Shown in pieces: positions 8,510 to 16,543 of a stretch of DNA of 48,650 bases (positions are counted from its first letter, which is position 1; each line of letters opens with the position of its first letter). Source of the stretch: Chamaesiphon sp. GL140_3_metabinner_129_sub (lineage in GTDB: Bacteria > Cyanobacteriota > Cyanobacteriia > Cyanobacteriales > Chamaesiphonaceae); assembly GCA_025358725.1 (NCBI GenBank), contig JANYIT010000052.1, forward strand, positions 1 to 48,650, read 5' to 3'. The translations under genes were made by a program, and so were the position numbers. A model generated the notes under the pieces. That model was not told the origin of the DNA. It did not search any database and saw only the letters and a program-made list of their open reading frames with translations.

Positions 8510-9018
8510 TCAAGCAGGGAATATTAGGGTTAGAACAGCCGCCATTTTCCTGTCGTGGTCGTGAGCGATCGCTGCCTACGGCAGGTATAAGTGGTAACTC
8601 CAAAAATTGGGGATGCATATATGACAATCGCTGAGTCGTCACAGCTTAAACAAACTGTCTCAAACTATCCTGAATGATAGAAATTGTACTTATCAATACA
8701 ATTCTAAGTTAAATTTTATCAATTTGTTAGTTTTAAACAACTAAATCAGTTGCTATTAACGTGCAACAAAAGTACACGTTGACAAATGCGGGGAAGTAGT
8801 TGGCAATAGTGAATAAGGATAGATATTTTCTACTTTTCACTGATTGACTAATTACAATACAAACGTAGCTTACCACGCTCCCTCAAGAATGACATCGACA
8901 AAATTGACCAGATTATCAGCTTTAGGTTTTAGGCTTTAGGCTTTCAGTTCAGTGATCGCGCACTGACTGGCTTTAGGTTTTAGGCTTTAGAGGTTTGCTA
9001 ATACAACTCCCAAATCCA
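8510..9018. other. Non-coding gap between the channel gene and lpxD
   Basis: About 500 bases without a credible gene. It holds one GCGATCGC, an AT-rich stretch (8680-8860) that may contain the channel gene promoter, and the heptamer array at 8919-8992. No RNA gene was recognised. Confidence 0.5.
8919..8992. repeat. TTAGGCT heptamer array, two blocks
   Basis: GCTTTAGGTTTTAGGCTTTA occurs twice (about 8919-8938 and 8970-8989), separated by CTTTCAGTTCAGTGATCGCG and CACTGACTG. The arrangement mirrors 6428-6512. The array lies about 30 bases downstream of the lpxD stop. Confidence 0.6.
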
Positions 9019-9020
9019 AA

Positions 9021-10055
9021 CTAATTTTGTTTATTTTGTTTAAAGAATTGATACATTTCGGGCAATCGATTGACGATCGCGGCAGTTTTGAGCCAAAGTT
9101 TGTGGGAAACAGCGGGATAGCCGGAGACAATTTCGCCGGGATCGACGTTACTATGAATGCCCGTTTTTGATGAAGCGATCGCTCGATCGCCAATTGTTAC
9201 TTGATTGGCCACTCCCACCTGTCCAGCGAGCAAGACTTGGTTGCCGACTTTTACACCTCCAGCTAGGCCAACTTGAGCAGCAAGAGCACAATTAGCACCG
9301 ATCTGACAACCATGTCCGACATGTACTAAATTATCTAGCTTTGTATCTCGGCCGATCCGAGTTTCACCCACTGCTGGTCGATCGACACTACTATTGCAGC
9401 CGATTTCTACACCGTCTTCTAAGACTGTATAACCTGCTTGTTCCATCTTGAACCAGCCAGTAGCTGTCGGCACAAAGCCAAAGCCCTCTGAGCCGATCGC
9501 TGCCCCACTGTGGATGACACAATCAGCACCGAGCCGTACCCGTTCGTGAATGGTGCAGTTGGCATGAAGGATGGTACGATCGCCGATTTGGACATCGGGA
9601 TAAATTACCACATTGGGATGAATCGTCACCCCATTACCAATTTTTACTCCAGGTTGAATGACCACATGGGCACCGATCGACACATCATCGCCTAATTCGA
9701 CTCCTGGTTCGACGATCGCACTCGGATGAATGCCAACAGGTAGCCGGAATGGTTGATAAAATAATTTGATGACTTGGGCAAATAATAATCGCGGTTCGCT
9801 AGCAGCAATCCAGGCAATTCCTCGATCGATCGCCTGAGCCTGAATTGCTTCATTCATTGGTAAAATCAAGGCACTCGCTGCCGTATTGCTGACAAATTTG
9901 GCAAATTTATCTCCTTCGATATAGCTAATTGTCCCAGATGTCGCTGCATCGATCGGTGCCAAGCCAGTTAAAATTGGGTTGAGATCGTTGTCTGCGCCTA
10001 AACTACTCGCTTTAACAGCAGACCCTAGTTTAATGATCAGTTCGCTAAATTGCAT
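9021..10055 (-). CDS. lpxD: UDP-3-O-acylglucosamine N-acyltransferase LpxD
   Basis: Adds the second acyl chain, from acyl-ACP, to UDP-3-O-acyl-glucosamine in lipid A synthesis. It has 344 residues. The N-terminal uridine-binding domain (1-105) is followed by a left-handed beta-helix of hexapeptide repeats (IHPSAIVEPGVELGDDVSIG through VTIGDRAIASS). The catalytic histidine is H248 in LDNLVHVGHGCQIG, aligned by motif with H239 of the E. coli enzyme. GSEGFGF is also conserved. The C-terminal helical end is VSHKLWLKTAAIVNRLPEM. ATG start. Other raetrocin-pathway genes are not adjacent, and cyanobacteria often carry lpxD apart from lpxA/B/C. Confidence 0.92.
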   Translation of the reverse strand: MQFSELIIKLGSAVKASSLGADNDLNPILTGLAPIDAATSGTISYIEGDKFAKFVSNTAASALILPMNEAIQAQAIDRGIAWIAASEPRLLFAQVIKLFYQPFRLPVGIHPSAIVEPGVELGDDVSIGAHVVIQPGVKIGNGVTIHPNVVIYPDVQIGDRTILHANCTIHERVRLGADCVIHSGAAIGSEGFGFVPTATGWFKMEQAGYTVLEDGVEIGCNSSVDRPAVGETRIGRDTKLDNLVHVGHGCQIGANCALAAQVGLAGGVKVGNQVLLAGQVGVANQVTIGDRAIASSKTGIHSNVDPGEIVSGYPAVSHKLWLKTAAIVNRLPEMYQFFKQNKQN

Positions 10056-10082
10056 GATAAATTCGGGGATAGAGATTAATTC

Positions 10083-10274
10083 GTGTCAGACCAAATTGGG
10101 CTATTACTCAAAATGTTATTACCATCTGTCGCTATCTCGATCGCGATTAACTATCTTGGTAAAAGTCTAACTCCAGTACCGACCACTGGACTAGTCCTAA
10201 CTGCCGTCTTTTTACCCTCCTGTGTTATTGCGATTTTCTTGTGGTGGCAAAGTTGGAAATCAGTCGATAGTTAA
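10083..10274 (+). CDS. Small two-helix membrane protein
   Basis: A 63-residue frame from a GTG start, with two hydrophobic helices (LLLKMLLPSVAISIAINYL and GLVLTAVFLPSCVIAIFLWW). It is divergent from lpxD with a 27-base gap and lies ahead of tpiA on the same strand. Small proteins of this shape are common in cyanobacteria, but I do not recognise a named family. Coding status is supported only by length, hydrophobic pattern and position. Confidence 0.5.
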   Translation: MSDQIGLLLKMLLPSVAISIAINYLGKSLTPVPTTGLVLTAVFLPSCVIAIFLWWQSWKSVDS

Positions 10275-10292
10275 CAAATCCAATTATTCCCC

Positions 10293-10323
10293 TCAAGCCT
10301 AAAGCCTAAAACCTAAAGCCTAC
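10293..10323. repeat. Heptamer array (AGCCTAA orientation) upstream of tpiA
   Basis: CAAGCCTAAAGCCTAAAACC followed by TAAAGCCTACC lies about 20 bases after the small membrane-protein stop and about 60 bases before tpiA. It is the reverse complement of the TTAGGCT type. Confidence 0.6.
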
Positions 10324-10381
10324 CCCAACCCAATTCATGGGAATATAGAGACTATCCTGGTAGAGTGGTCTAATTTAAATT

Positions 10382-11107
10382 ATGCGTAAAGTTATTATTG
10401 CTGGTAATTGGAAAATGTATAAAACTCAGAGTGAAGCCTCTGAGTTTTTAATGAAATTTATCTCCCAAATCGATGAGGCTCCTGAAGAGCGTGAGGTGGT
10501 TCTATGCGTACCATTTACAGATTTAACAATTGTTAGCAAAAGTTTGCATGGTAATCGGATCCGGTTAGGTGCCCAAAATGTTCACTGGGAGGAGTGTGGA
10601 GCTTTCACCGGCGAAATCTCTGCCAATATGTTGACAGAAATGGGTGTTAGATACGTAATTGTGGGGCATAGCGAACGTCGCCAGTATTTTGGGGAAACTG
10701 ATGAGACAGTAAACTTACGACTAAAAGCGGCTCAATCGAGTGGGTTGATTCCGATCCTCTGTGTCGGGGAAACAAAACAACAACGGGATGCTGGCGAAGC
10801 CGAACGGGTGATTATCAATCAGTTAAAAAATGGCTTGGTAGGCATCTCGCAAGATAAACTAGTCATTGCCTACGAACCAATCTGGGCAATTGGTACTGGA
10901 GAAACTTGTGAAGTCAAAGAAGCCGATCGAGTAATTGGGCTAATTCGCGCCCAATTAACCAATCCCAATGTCACAATTCAATACGGTGGTTCCGTAAAGC
11001 CGAGTAATATCGACGAAATTATGGCACAACCACAAATCGATGGGGTACTGGTTGGTGGTGCGAGTCTTGCTGCTGATGATTTTGCGGGAATTGTGAACTA
11101 TAAGTAA
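10382..11107 (+). CDS. tpiA: Triosephosphate isomerase
   Basis: Interconverts dihydroxyacetone phosphate and glyceraldehyde 3-phosphate in glycolysis and the Calvin cycle. It has 241 residues, a normal length. The catalytic set is visible: N9 and K11 (AGNWKMY), H96 ([11 protein letters not shown]), E165 ([11 protein letters not shown]), and the phosphate-binding YGGSV near the C terminus. ATG start. Transcription is probably from the short gap after the heptamer array. The next gene on plus starts about 165 bases later. Confidence 0.96.
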   Translation: MRKVIIAGNWKMYKTQSEASEFLMKFISQIDEAPEEREVVLCVPFTDLTIVSKSLHGNRIRLGAQNVHWEECGAFTGEISANMLTEMGVRYVIVGHSERRQYFGETDETVNLRLKAAQSSGLIPILCVGETKQQRDAGEAERVIINQLKNGLVGISQDKLVIAYEPIWAIGTGETCEVKEADRVIGLIRAQLTNPNVTIQYGGSVKPSNIDEIMAQPQIDGVLVGGASLAADDFAGIVNYK

Positions 11108-11273
11108 TCCAAAAACATTTACCCAAAACTATCAACCCATCCCCTTCCCAGCCCAAAAAATTATTTAATTAACCGGAAGGGCGTAACTGATTGTTAATTG
11201 GGCGAACAGGTATGCACCGAAAGCGGTACAATCTACTAAAATAATTTAGCGTTAAGTTAAAAACACAGGGCAA

Positions 11274-12173
11274 ATGCCTGAAAGAGCTATAAATAGAAAA
11301 AGTGCTACAGGCTGCTTGCTAGTTCTTCTACCAGCAGCACTGTCAATGTCTGCGCTATTTGTAGCGTGGCCATTAATATTGGGTGTGACTTTGCTGATCG
11401 CTGGTGGAAATATCTGGCAAAGCTACGAATGGTCAAAGACTGCTCAATCTATCAATCCAGTTTTTCAACAACTGATCGTCCAAAATCGTGGTGAAATTAC
11501 CCCGATCGATCTGTCTCTCAAAGCGAATGTTTCTGGGAATGTAGCCAATAAGTATTTAGCTGCTAAAGCTGAGGAATTTGGCACGGGTAGCCGCCAACAT
11601 CCCGATCGAGGTCAAATTTATTATTTTGTTTCAGTTAGCACGCTTGGCAGCATTTTTGATGATAGCGAGCGCGATCTACCGGAAATTATGCCAGCGACAA
11701 ATCAAGTCGTAGCAGTGCCAACCGCTCCCATCCCAACTGAAATATTACTACCATTGGTATCGACTCCACCTGTAGCTATTTCAGCAATATCAAGTCCTCC
11801 AGTTGCCTCAGTTGCTGTTCCGACACCAGAACCCCCTGCGGCTCAAGCGGTAGTTTCTGACTTGAGCAATCTTCGTCAGTTATTTGAAACGGAATCTACC
11901 CCAACCACGACGGCAGCTAGTGTGGAGGTAGAAGATTTACCTGTCACCGATCCGCCGATTGCCTCGCCGACGGATATCCCAGTAGTAACTAATAGCCCTG
12001 TAGTGACGATTATCCAGTCGGAATTAGCAAAGCGGCTAGATGTACATTCGAGTACTATCTACAAGCGACGGAGCGAACCAGACTTTACTGACTGGACGCG
12101 CAATCGCGATCCGGACGGCTTGGCTTGGGGGTATGCAGAGGCAACCAAGGAATATTATCAAATCGAAACTTGA
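11274..12173 (+). CDS. Membrane-anchored protein with C-terminal HTH-like domain
   Basis: Not recognised as a named family. The 299-residue protein has two N-terminal hydrophobic segments (about 12-50, CLLVLLPAALSMSALFVAWP and LILGVTLLIAGG). Next comes a helical region (about 55-115) that may be winged-helix-like (QNRGEITPIDLSLKANV). A long Pro/Val/Thr-rich linker (120-235) leads to a C-terminal segment with VTIIQSELAKRLDVHSSTIY KRR, typical of a helix-turn-helix, ending in DPDGLAWGY. It may be a membrane-tethered DNA-binding regulator or simply a scaffold. A strong terminator follows its stop. ATG start. Confidence 0.55.
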   Translation: MPERAINRKSATGCLLVLLPAALSMSALFVAWPLILGVTLLIAGGNIWQSYEWSKTAQSINPVFQQLIVQNRGEITPIDLSLKANVSGNVANKYLAAKAEEFGTGSRQHPDRGQIYYFVSVSTLGSIFDDSERDLPEIMPATNQVVAVPTAPIPTEILLPLVSTPPVAISAISSPPVASVAVPTPEPPAAQAVVSDLSNLRQLFETESTPTTTAASVEVEDLPVTDPPIASPTDIPVVTNSPVVTIIQSELAKRLDVHSSTIYKRRSEPDFTDWTRNRDPDGLAWGYAEATKEYYQIET

Positions 12174-12192
12174 GTTGCGATTTTAAATTATT

Positions 12193-12232
12193 AAAAAGGC
12201 TGTAATGCGATTAAAGCATTACAGCCTTTTTT
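12193..12232. terminator. Bidirectional terminator between the HTH protein and pstB
   Basis: AAAAAGGCTGTAATGC and GCATTACAGCCTTTTT form a perfect 16-base stem with a 7-base loop. A-run and T-run flank it, so it can end transcripts from both converging genes (stops at 12173 plus and 12249 minus). Confidence 0.88.
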
Positions 12233-12248
12233 GTGAGCTATTCTATTA

Positions 12249-13052
12249 TTAACCAAATCGACCGGACACATAATCATTAGTACGACGATCGACTGGAAAT
12301 GAGAAGATTTGCTTAGTCTCTCCAAATTCTACCATCCGGCCAATCCGACTTTCATCGGTACTAAAAAAGGCCGTATAGTCTGAAATTCTTGCAGCTTGTT
12401 GCATATTGTGAGTGACGATCGCAATCGTCAAATCTTGACGTAAACTGTGAATTAGATCCTCGATTTTCATCGTCGCGATCGGGTCTAATGCCGAACAAGG
12501 TTCATCCATTAATAATACTTTTGGTTTAACAGCCAGCGCACGAGCGATACACAATCTTTGCTGTTGTCCACCTGATAATCCCAGAGCCGATTTATGCAAT
12601 TTATCTTTGACTTCATTCCACAGTGCAGCATCCTGTAAGGAAGATTCGACAATATTATCTAGTGTCGATCGATTGACTTTCTCTTCACCAATTTTTATCC
12701 CATAGGCAACATTCTCATAGATGCTCATCGGAAAAGGATTTGGCTTTTGAAAGACCATACCGACCTGTCTTCTCAGTTGATTGAGATTAACTTTTGGATG
12801 ATAAATATCTTGTCCATATAATTGAACTGCTCCTTCAGTTTTCACTTTTCCTTCTAGTTCACCAATTCGATTGAGTGATTTAATAAAAGTAGATTTGCCA
12901 CAACCAGAAGGCCCAATAATTGCGGTTACATGATTTTGAAAAATACTCATGTTAATGCTTTCTAATGCTCTAACTACACCGTAGAAAAAGCTCAGATTAT
13001 TTACCTGAATTGCTGTTTTTAATTCTCTAACAGACTGTTCTAATTCACGCAT
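12249..13052 (-). CDS. pstB: Phosphate ABC transporter ATP-binding protein PstB
   Basis: ATPase of the high-affinity phosphate importer. It has 267 residues with Walker [10 protein letters not shown] (47-55), Q-loop [16 protein letters not shown], signature LSGGQQQR (159-166), Walker B VLLMDEP (179-185) with SALDP, and the switch H in [22 protein letters not shown] and the phosphate-family start ([15 protein letters not shown]) place it in PstB rather than a generic ABC ATPase. It is the last gene of the pst operon, about 200 bases after pstA, and ends at a strong terminator. ATG at 13052. Confidence 0.96.
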   Translation of the reverse strand: MRELEQSVRELKTAIQVNNLSFFYGVVRALESINMSIFQNHVTAIIGPSGCGKSTFIKSLNRIGELEGKVKTEGAVQLYGQDIYHPKVNLNQLRRQVGMVFQKPNPFPMSIYENVAYGIKIGEEKVNRSTLDNIVESSLQDAALWNEVKDKLHKSALGLSGGQQQRLCIARALAVKPKVLLMDEPCSALDPIATMKIEDLIHSLRQDLTIAIVTHNMQQAARISDYTAFFSTDESRIGRMVEFGETKQIFSFPVDRRTNDYVSGRFG

Positions 13053-13221
13053 GAAAAATATATTATAATAATATTGCTAATGGACTATCAACTATCTGTT
13101 ACTTATAATGTTTTCAACTATATGTAAGTATCTGGACGCAAATATTGATTGGATCGAGATGACCTTAAGCCTAAATGTTTGGCAAGTTTAGCAGTGCTCA
13201 CCCTCCAAAACTCCGAGTCAT

Positions 13222-13245
13222 CGCTTTCAACTTTCAACTTTCAAC
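13222..13245 (-). repeat. TTGAAAG heptamer array just after the pstA stop
   Basis: On minus, the pstA stop (13250) is followed after a few bases by AGTTGAAAGTTGAAAGTTGA, three units of 7 bases. It lies in the pstA-pstB gap. Confidence 0.65.
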
Positions 13246-13249
13246 TAAT

Positions 13250-14116
13250 CTACCTCCCTCTACTTGCCAATATTCGAGCAGGTAAATTGACAACTAAAAC
13301 GATACCAAGTAAAAATAAAGATGCTGTCCAAACTAGTTGATTTTTGACTGGATCTGGATCGTTATATAAGTTAAAAATTAACACTGGTAAAGAACCAGTT
13401 GGACTGAATAAATTTTCGGCCCAATCTTGAGCAAAGAGAGCTGTAAACAACAGTGGTGCTGTCTCTCCAGTCGCACGAGCGATCGATAGTAATACGCCTG
13501 TTGAGATGGCGGGTAAAGCCGTCGGTAAAATAATTCGGGAGATAGTTTGAAATCTACTTCCACCTAATCCAGATGAAGCTAGCCGAAAAGTATTGGGCAC
13601 TAATTTCAATACTTCTTCTGTTGTCAGGGTGATAATTGGCAACATTAAGATTGCCAAACTGATGCCACCAGCAACTGCGCTATAACTAAAATCAAATAGT
13701 TTTTTACTAACCAAGACAATAATATCGTAGGTGAAAATTCCCACAACGATCGATGGAACTCCAGTTAAGATCGTAGTCAAAAATCTCACACTGCGATTAA
13801 TCTTACTAGTCGGCTCATATTCTGCAAGGTAAATACCTGTAGCAATGCCGATTGGAATACTTAACAAAGAGGCAATCGCCACCATCGTTAAGGTACCAAC
13901 AATCGCATTAGCAAAACCATCATCAATGATTGGTTTGGTAAACATGACGGCTGTCAAGCCAGGAAATCCTTTGACCACAATATTCCATAGGACTGAAATT
14001 AGCGGCAACATCCCGATGATTGTTAACCCAAAGGCTAAAACAGTCATGCCTCGATCGCCTAAATTTCTAATCCAGGATAGAGGAGTAGTTAAATTAGTAG
14101 TTTCTGAATTTTTCAT
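13250..14116 (-). CDS. pstA: Phosphate ABC transporter permease PstA
   Basis: One of two membrane channel subunits. The 288-residue protein has six hydrophobic segments. It carries the binding-protein-dependent permease loop LKLVPNTFRLASSGLGGSRF followed by RIILPTALPAISTG, and the PstA features GIATGIYLAEY and ARATGETAPLLFTALF. ATG at 14116, two bases after the pstC stop (14119), so the pair is translationally close. Its stop is followed by a heptamer array. Confidence 0.95.
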   Translation of the reverse strand: MKNSETTNLTTPLSWIRNLGDRGMTVLAFGLTIIGMLPLISVLWNIVVKGFPGLTAVMFTKPIIDDGFANAIVGTLTMVAIASLLSIPIGIATGIYLAEYEPTSKINRSVRFLTTILTGVPSIVVGIFTYDIIVLVSKKLFDFSYSAVAGGISLAILMLPIITLTTEEVLKLVPNTFRLASSGLGGSRFQTISRIILPTALPAISTGVLLSIARATGETAPLLFTALFAQDWAENLFSPTGSLPVLIFNLYNDPDPVKNQLVWTASLFLLGIVLVVNLPARILASRGR

Positions 14117-14118
14117 AC

Positions 14119-15099
14119 TTATTTTTCGCCACGTTCGACTAATTTCACTAGTCCCACAGCCCCAATATTTACCACTAATGTTAAGACAAATAGAATCAAC
14201 GTTAAATAAGCAAGTGCGCCAATATGAATATCTTCCTGCGCCTCGGCAAATTGATTGGCTAAAATCGATGGAATCGAGTAAGCAGGTTCAAAGATTGAAG
14301 CACTAATGGTTGCAGCATTACCAATGACCATTGTCACCGCCATCGTCTCACCGAGCGCACGTCCCAATGCCAACATGATCCCACCGACGATTCCCGAAAA
14401 AGCTCTAGGCAAGACGACTTTGAAAATTGTTTCCCAGCGAGTGGCTCCTAGAGCCATCGAGCCAGTACGGAGATAACCTGGGATGACTAATAACACTTCC
14501 CGACTGACAGCAGCCAGGGTTGGCAAAATCATAATTGCTAACAATATCCCCGCCGTCACTAGTCCAAATCCTGACGGTTCCGTACTAAATAATGGAATAA
14601 ACCCAAATTTAGTATGGAGAAACTGCTCGGCTGGGCGGAGTAGTGGTACGAGGGTATAGAATCCCCACAAACCGAAGATTACACTGGGTATCGCTGCGAT
14701 TAATTCGATCGTAAATGCAATGATCGATCGTAACCATTGTGGCAACAAATCCTCGCTAGTGACGATCGCGACAGCTAAACCCACGGGAATTGCTACAATC
14801 AGCGCAATCAGACTACTCCCGATCGTGCCATAAATCAATGGCAAGGCACCAAATCGCAGATCTGGTACATTCCATTCCCGACCGACTAAAAACCCCAATC
14901 CAAACTGTTTGACAGCAGGTAAAGCGTGTTCGAGCATCTTCCATCCCATCAGGATGAGAATAGCAATCGGCACCGCGCTAGCAGCATACATCAAATAGCG
15001 GAATAATCGATCGGCTCGATCGGTTTTGGAAGAACGATTGTGCCTAGCCAAATTATTTTTGGTAGTCGTAGGCACAAACAAATTTTGAGGAGAGGACAT
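14119..15099 (-). CDS. pstC: Phosphate ABC transporter permease PstC
   Basis: Second membrane subunit, 326 residues. A hydrophilic N-terminal stretch (1-30) precedes the first helix YLMYAASAVPIAILILMGW. The EAA loop is VIPGYLRTGSMALGATRWET then VVLPRAFSGIVGG. Also typical are IELIAAIPSVIFGLWGFYTL and GRALGETMAVTMVIGN. ATG at 15099, 13 bases after the pstS stop. Gene order S-C-A-B is the usual Pst arrangement. Confidence 0.95.
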   Translation of the reverse strand: MSSPQNLFVPTTTKNNLARHNRSSKTDRADRLFRYLMYAASAVPIAILILMGWKMLEHALPAVKQFGLGFLVGREWNVPDLRFGALPLIYGTIGSSLIALIVAIPVGLAVAIVTSEDLLPQWLRSIIAFTIELIAAIPSVIFGLWGFYTLVPLLRPAEQFLHTKFGFIPLFSTEPSGFGLVTAGILLAIMILPTLAAVSREVLLVIPGYLRTGSMALGATRWETIFKVVLPRAFSGIVGGIMLALGRALGETMAVTMVIGNAATISASIFEPAYSIPSILANQFAEAQEDIHIGALAYLTLILFVLTLVVNIGAVGLVKLVERGEK

Positions 15100-15112
15100 T
15101 GTTAAATTTTGA

Positions 15113-16138
15113 TTACTTTACGCCAGATTCAACTGCTGCGATCGCGCGTTGAGCAACACTACTAGGAATCGAAGTGTAGTTGAGATCGTCGTTAAATTGC
15201 TGACCACTAGTGAGAATCCACTTCACCATCGTCTTAATTGCCTTAGCCTTGGCGGGATCTTTGTGACTTTTAGGAACTAACAACCAAGTCAAACCGACAA
15301 TTGGATAGCCTTGAGTGGAATTGACATCAAATGCACGGAAGTTTTCTGGGAACTGGACATCAGCTAGAGCTAAGTTCGCAGCTTTTAGCGATGGAGCGAC
15401 ATACTTGCCACTACCATTTTGAACTAAGGCAGAGGAAAGTCCATTTTTAATGGCGAACTCATATTCAACAAACCCAATTCCCCCTGGAGTTTGTTTGACC
15501 AAACCAGCCACGCCAGGATTACCTTTACCTTTCAAAAATCCAGATGGCCATTTTGGTTCCTTACTAGCTCCGACTGCGGATTTGAATGATGGGCTAATTG
15601 CACTCAGATGATTGGTAAAGATGAAAGCAGTACCGCTACCATCAGCTCTCACAGCAGGTTTGATCGAACCAGCGGGCAAGCTAACACCTTTGTTGTCTTG
15701 AGCAATTTGCGGATCGTTCCAAGTCGTGATTTTACCTTCAAAAATTCCGGTCAGAACTTTATTAGAGAGTTTGAGACCCTTAACTCCAGGTAAATTATAA
15801 ACCACAGAAACCGCGCCACCAGCAGTGGGTACCAAGATCACTCCACCTTTTACTTTCGCAATTTCTCCGTCTGTCATGGCTGCATCGCTAGCCCCAAAAT
15901 CTACCGTACCAGCAATCGTTTGCTTGATCCCACCGCCACTACCAATTCCCTGATAGTTAATTTTTAGATCTGGGTGGGCTTTGCGAATCTCCCGTGCATA
16001 TCTCTCATATAGTGGTTGGGGAAAAGTTGCTCCAGCACCACTCAGCGTGATATCCGCCATAGCTGCTAATTGAGTGCCCAAAACCGATGCTACTACTGCG
16101 GTGAGAGTACTAAGTCGAGCAAAATTATTGAATAACAT
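15113..16138 (-). CDS. pstS: Phosphate-binding protein PstS
   Basis: Exported phosphate receptor of the Pst importer, 341 residues. A signal peptide is visible (about 1-27, hydrophobic LTAVVASVLGTQLAAMA). Mature motifs are ITLSGAGATFPQPLYERY, INYQGIGSGGGIKQ, DFGASDAAMTD and VRADGSGTAFIFTNHLS, which match PstS phosphate ligands (T/S, D, S-G-T). No lipobox Cys is seen, so it is probably a free periplasmic protein. First gene of the operon, preceded by a Pho box about 140 bases upstream. ATG start. Confidence 0.96.
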   Translation of the reverse strand: MLFNNFARLSTLTAVVASVLGTQLAAMADITLSGAGATFPQPLYERYAREIRKAHPDLKINYQGIGSGGGIKQTIAGTVDFGASDAAMTDGEIAKVKGGVILVPTAGGAVSVVYNLPGVKGLKLSNKVLTGIFEGKITTWNDPQIAQDNKGVSLPAGSIKPAVRADGSGTAFIFTNHLSAISPSFKSAVGASKEPKWPSGFLKGKGNPGVAGLVKQTPGGIGFVEYEFAIKNGLSSALVQNGSGKYVAPSLKAANLALADVQFPENFRAFDVNSTQGYPIVGLTWLLVPKSHKDPAKAKAIKTMVKWILTSGQQFNDDLNYTSIPSSVAQRAIAAVESGVK

Positions 16139-16276
16139 GAATTATAGTTGTCAAGTTTATTTAGGACACACCGATCTCAAAAATTGAAGTTTTGACAATA
16201 GCATTGACGCGATTGTGGACTTTTTCTGACACCAGAAGCATCTTAGCCTGACTACTTTAAGCGTTAGTTTCGATCG

Positions 16277-16306
16277 GGTTAACACTTGTTTAAGGTTAAA
16301 TTAACG
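16277..16306 (-). promoter_or_regulatory. Pho box upstream of pstS
   Basis: On minus the bases read GTTAATTT aac CTTAAACA agt GTTAACCC: three 8-base repeats with 3-base spacers. On plus their TTAA cores are at 16279, 16290 and 16301, exactly 11 bases apart. The cyanobacterial Pho box bound by SphR is described as three tandem CTTAACCT-like octamers with 3-base spacing. The site lies upstream of pstS and is therefore the expected phosphate-starvation control element. Confidence 0.75.
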
Positions 16307-16543
16307 ATCTTTCGATTAAGGTTAATAATTATCGGTCGAGTCCGATTTTTTATCGTTATATTTAAGTTTATAACTGTTTGAAAAAACAACCATTCTTTAC
16401 TACTCAATGATTACAGGGTGCTCAGAACTCCTTTCAAAATCTGGTAAAACCGTTTAAGGTGAGAACGATCTCGTCATCTGGTGCCATCCCCATCGGGCAG
16501 CTTCGGACGGACACTATATTAATATTTACTGCTGACTGAAATA

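Noticed and set aside
13222-13245. Heptamer arrays as CRISPR
   Set aside because: Units are 7 bases with no spacers; they are STRR-like tandem repeats.
13845-14306. 153-codon plus-strand frame
   Set aside because: Antisense to pstA and pstC; both real genes have full motif support.
16380-16543. Small RNA or riboswitch upstream of mfd
   Set aside because: Only weak hairpin potential and no known motif was seen.
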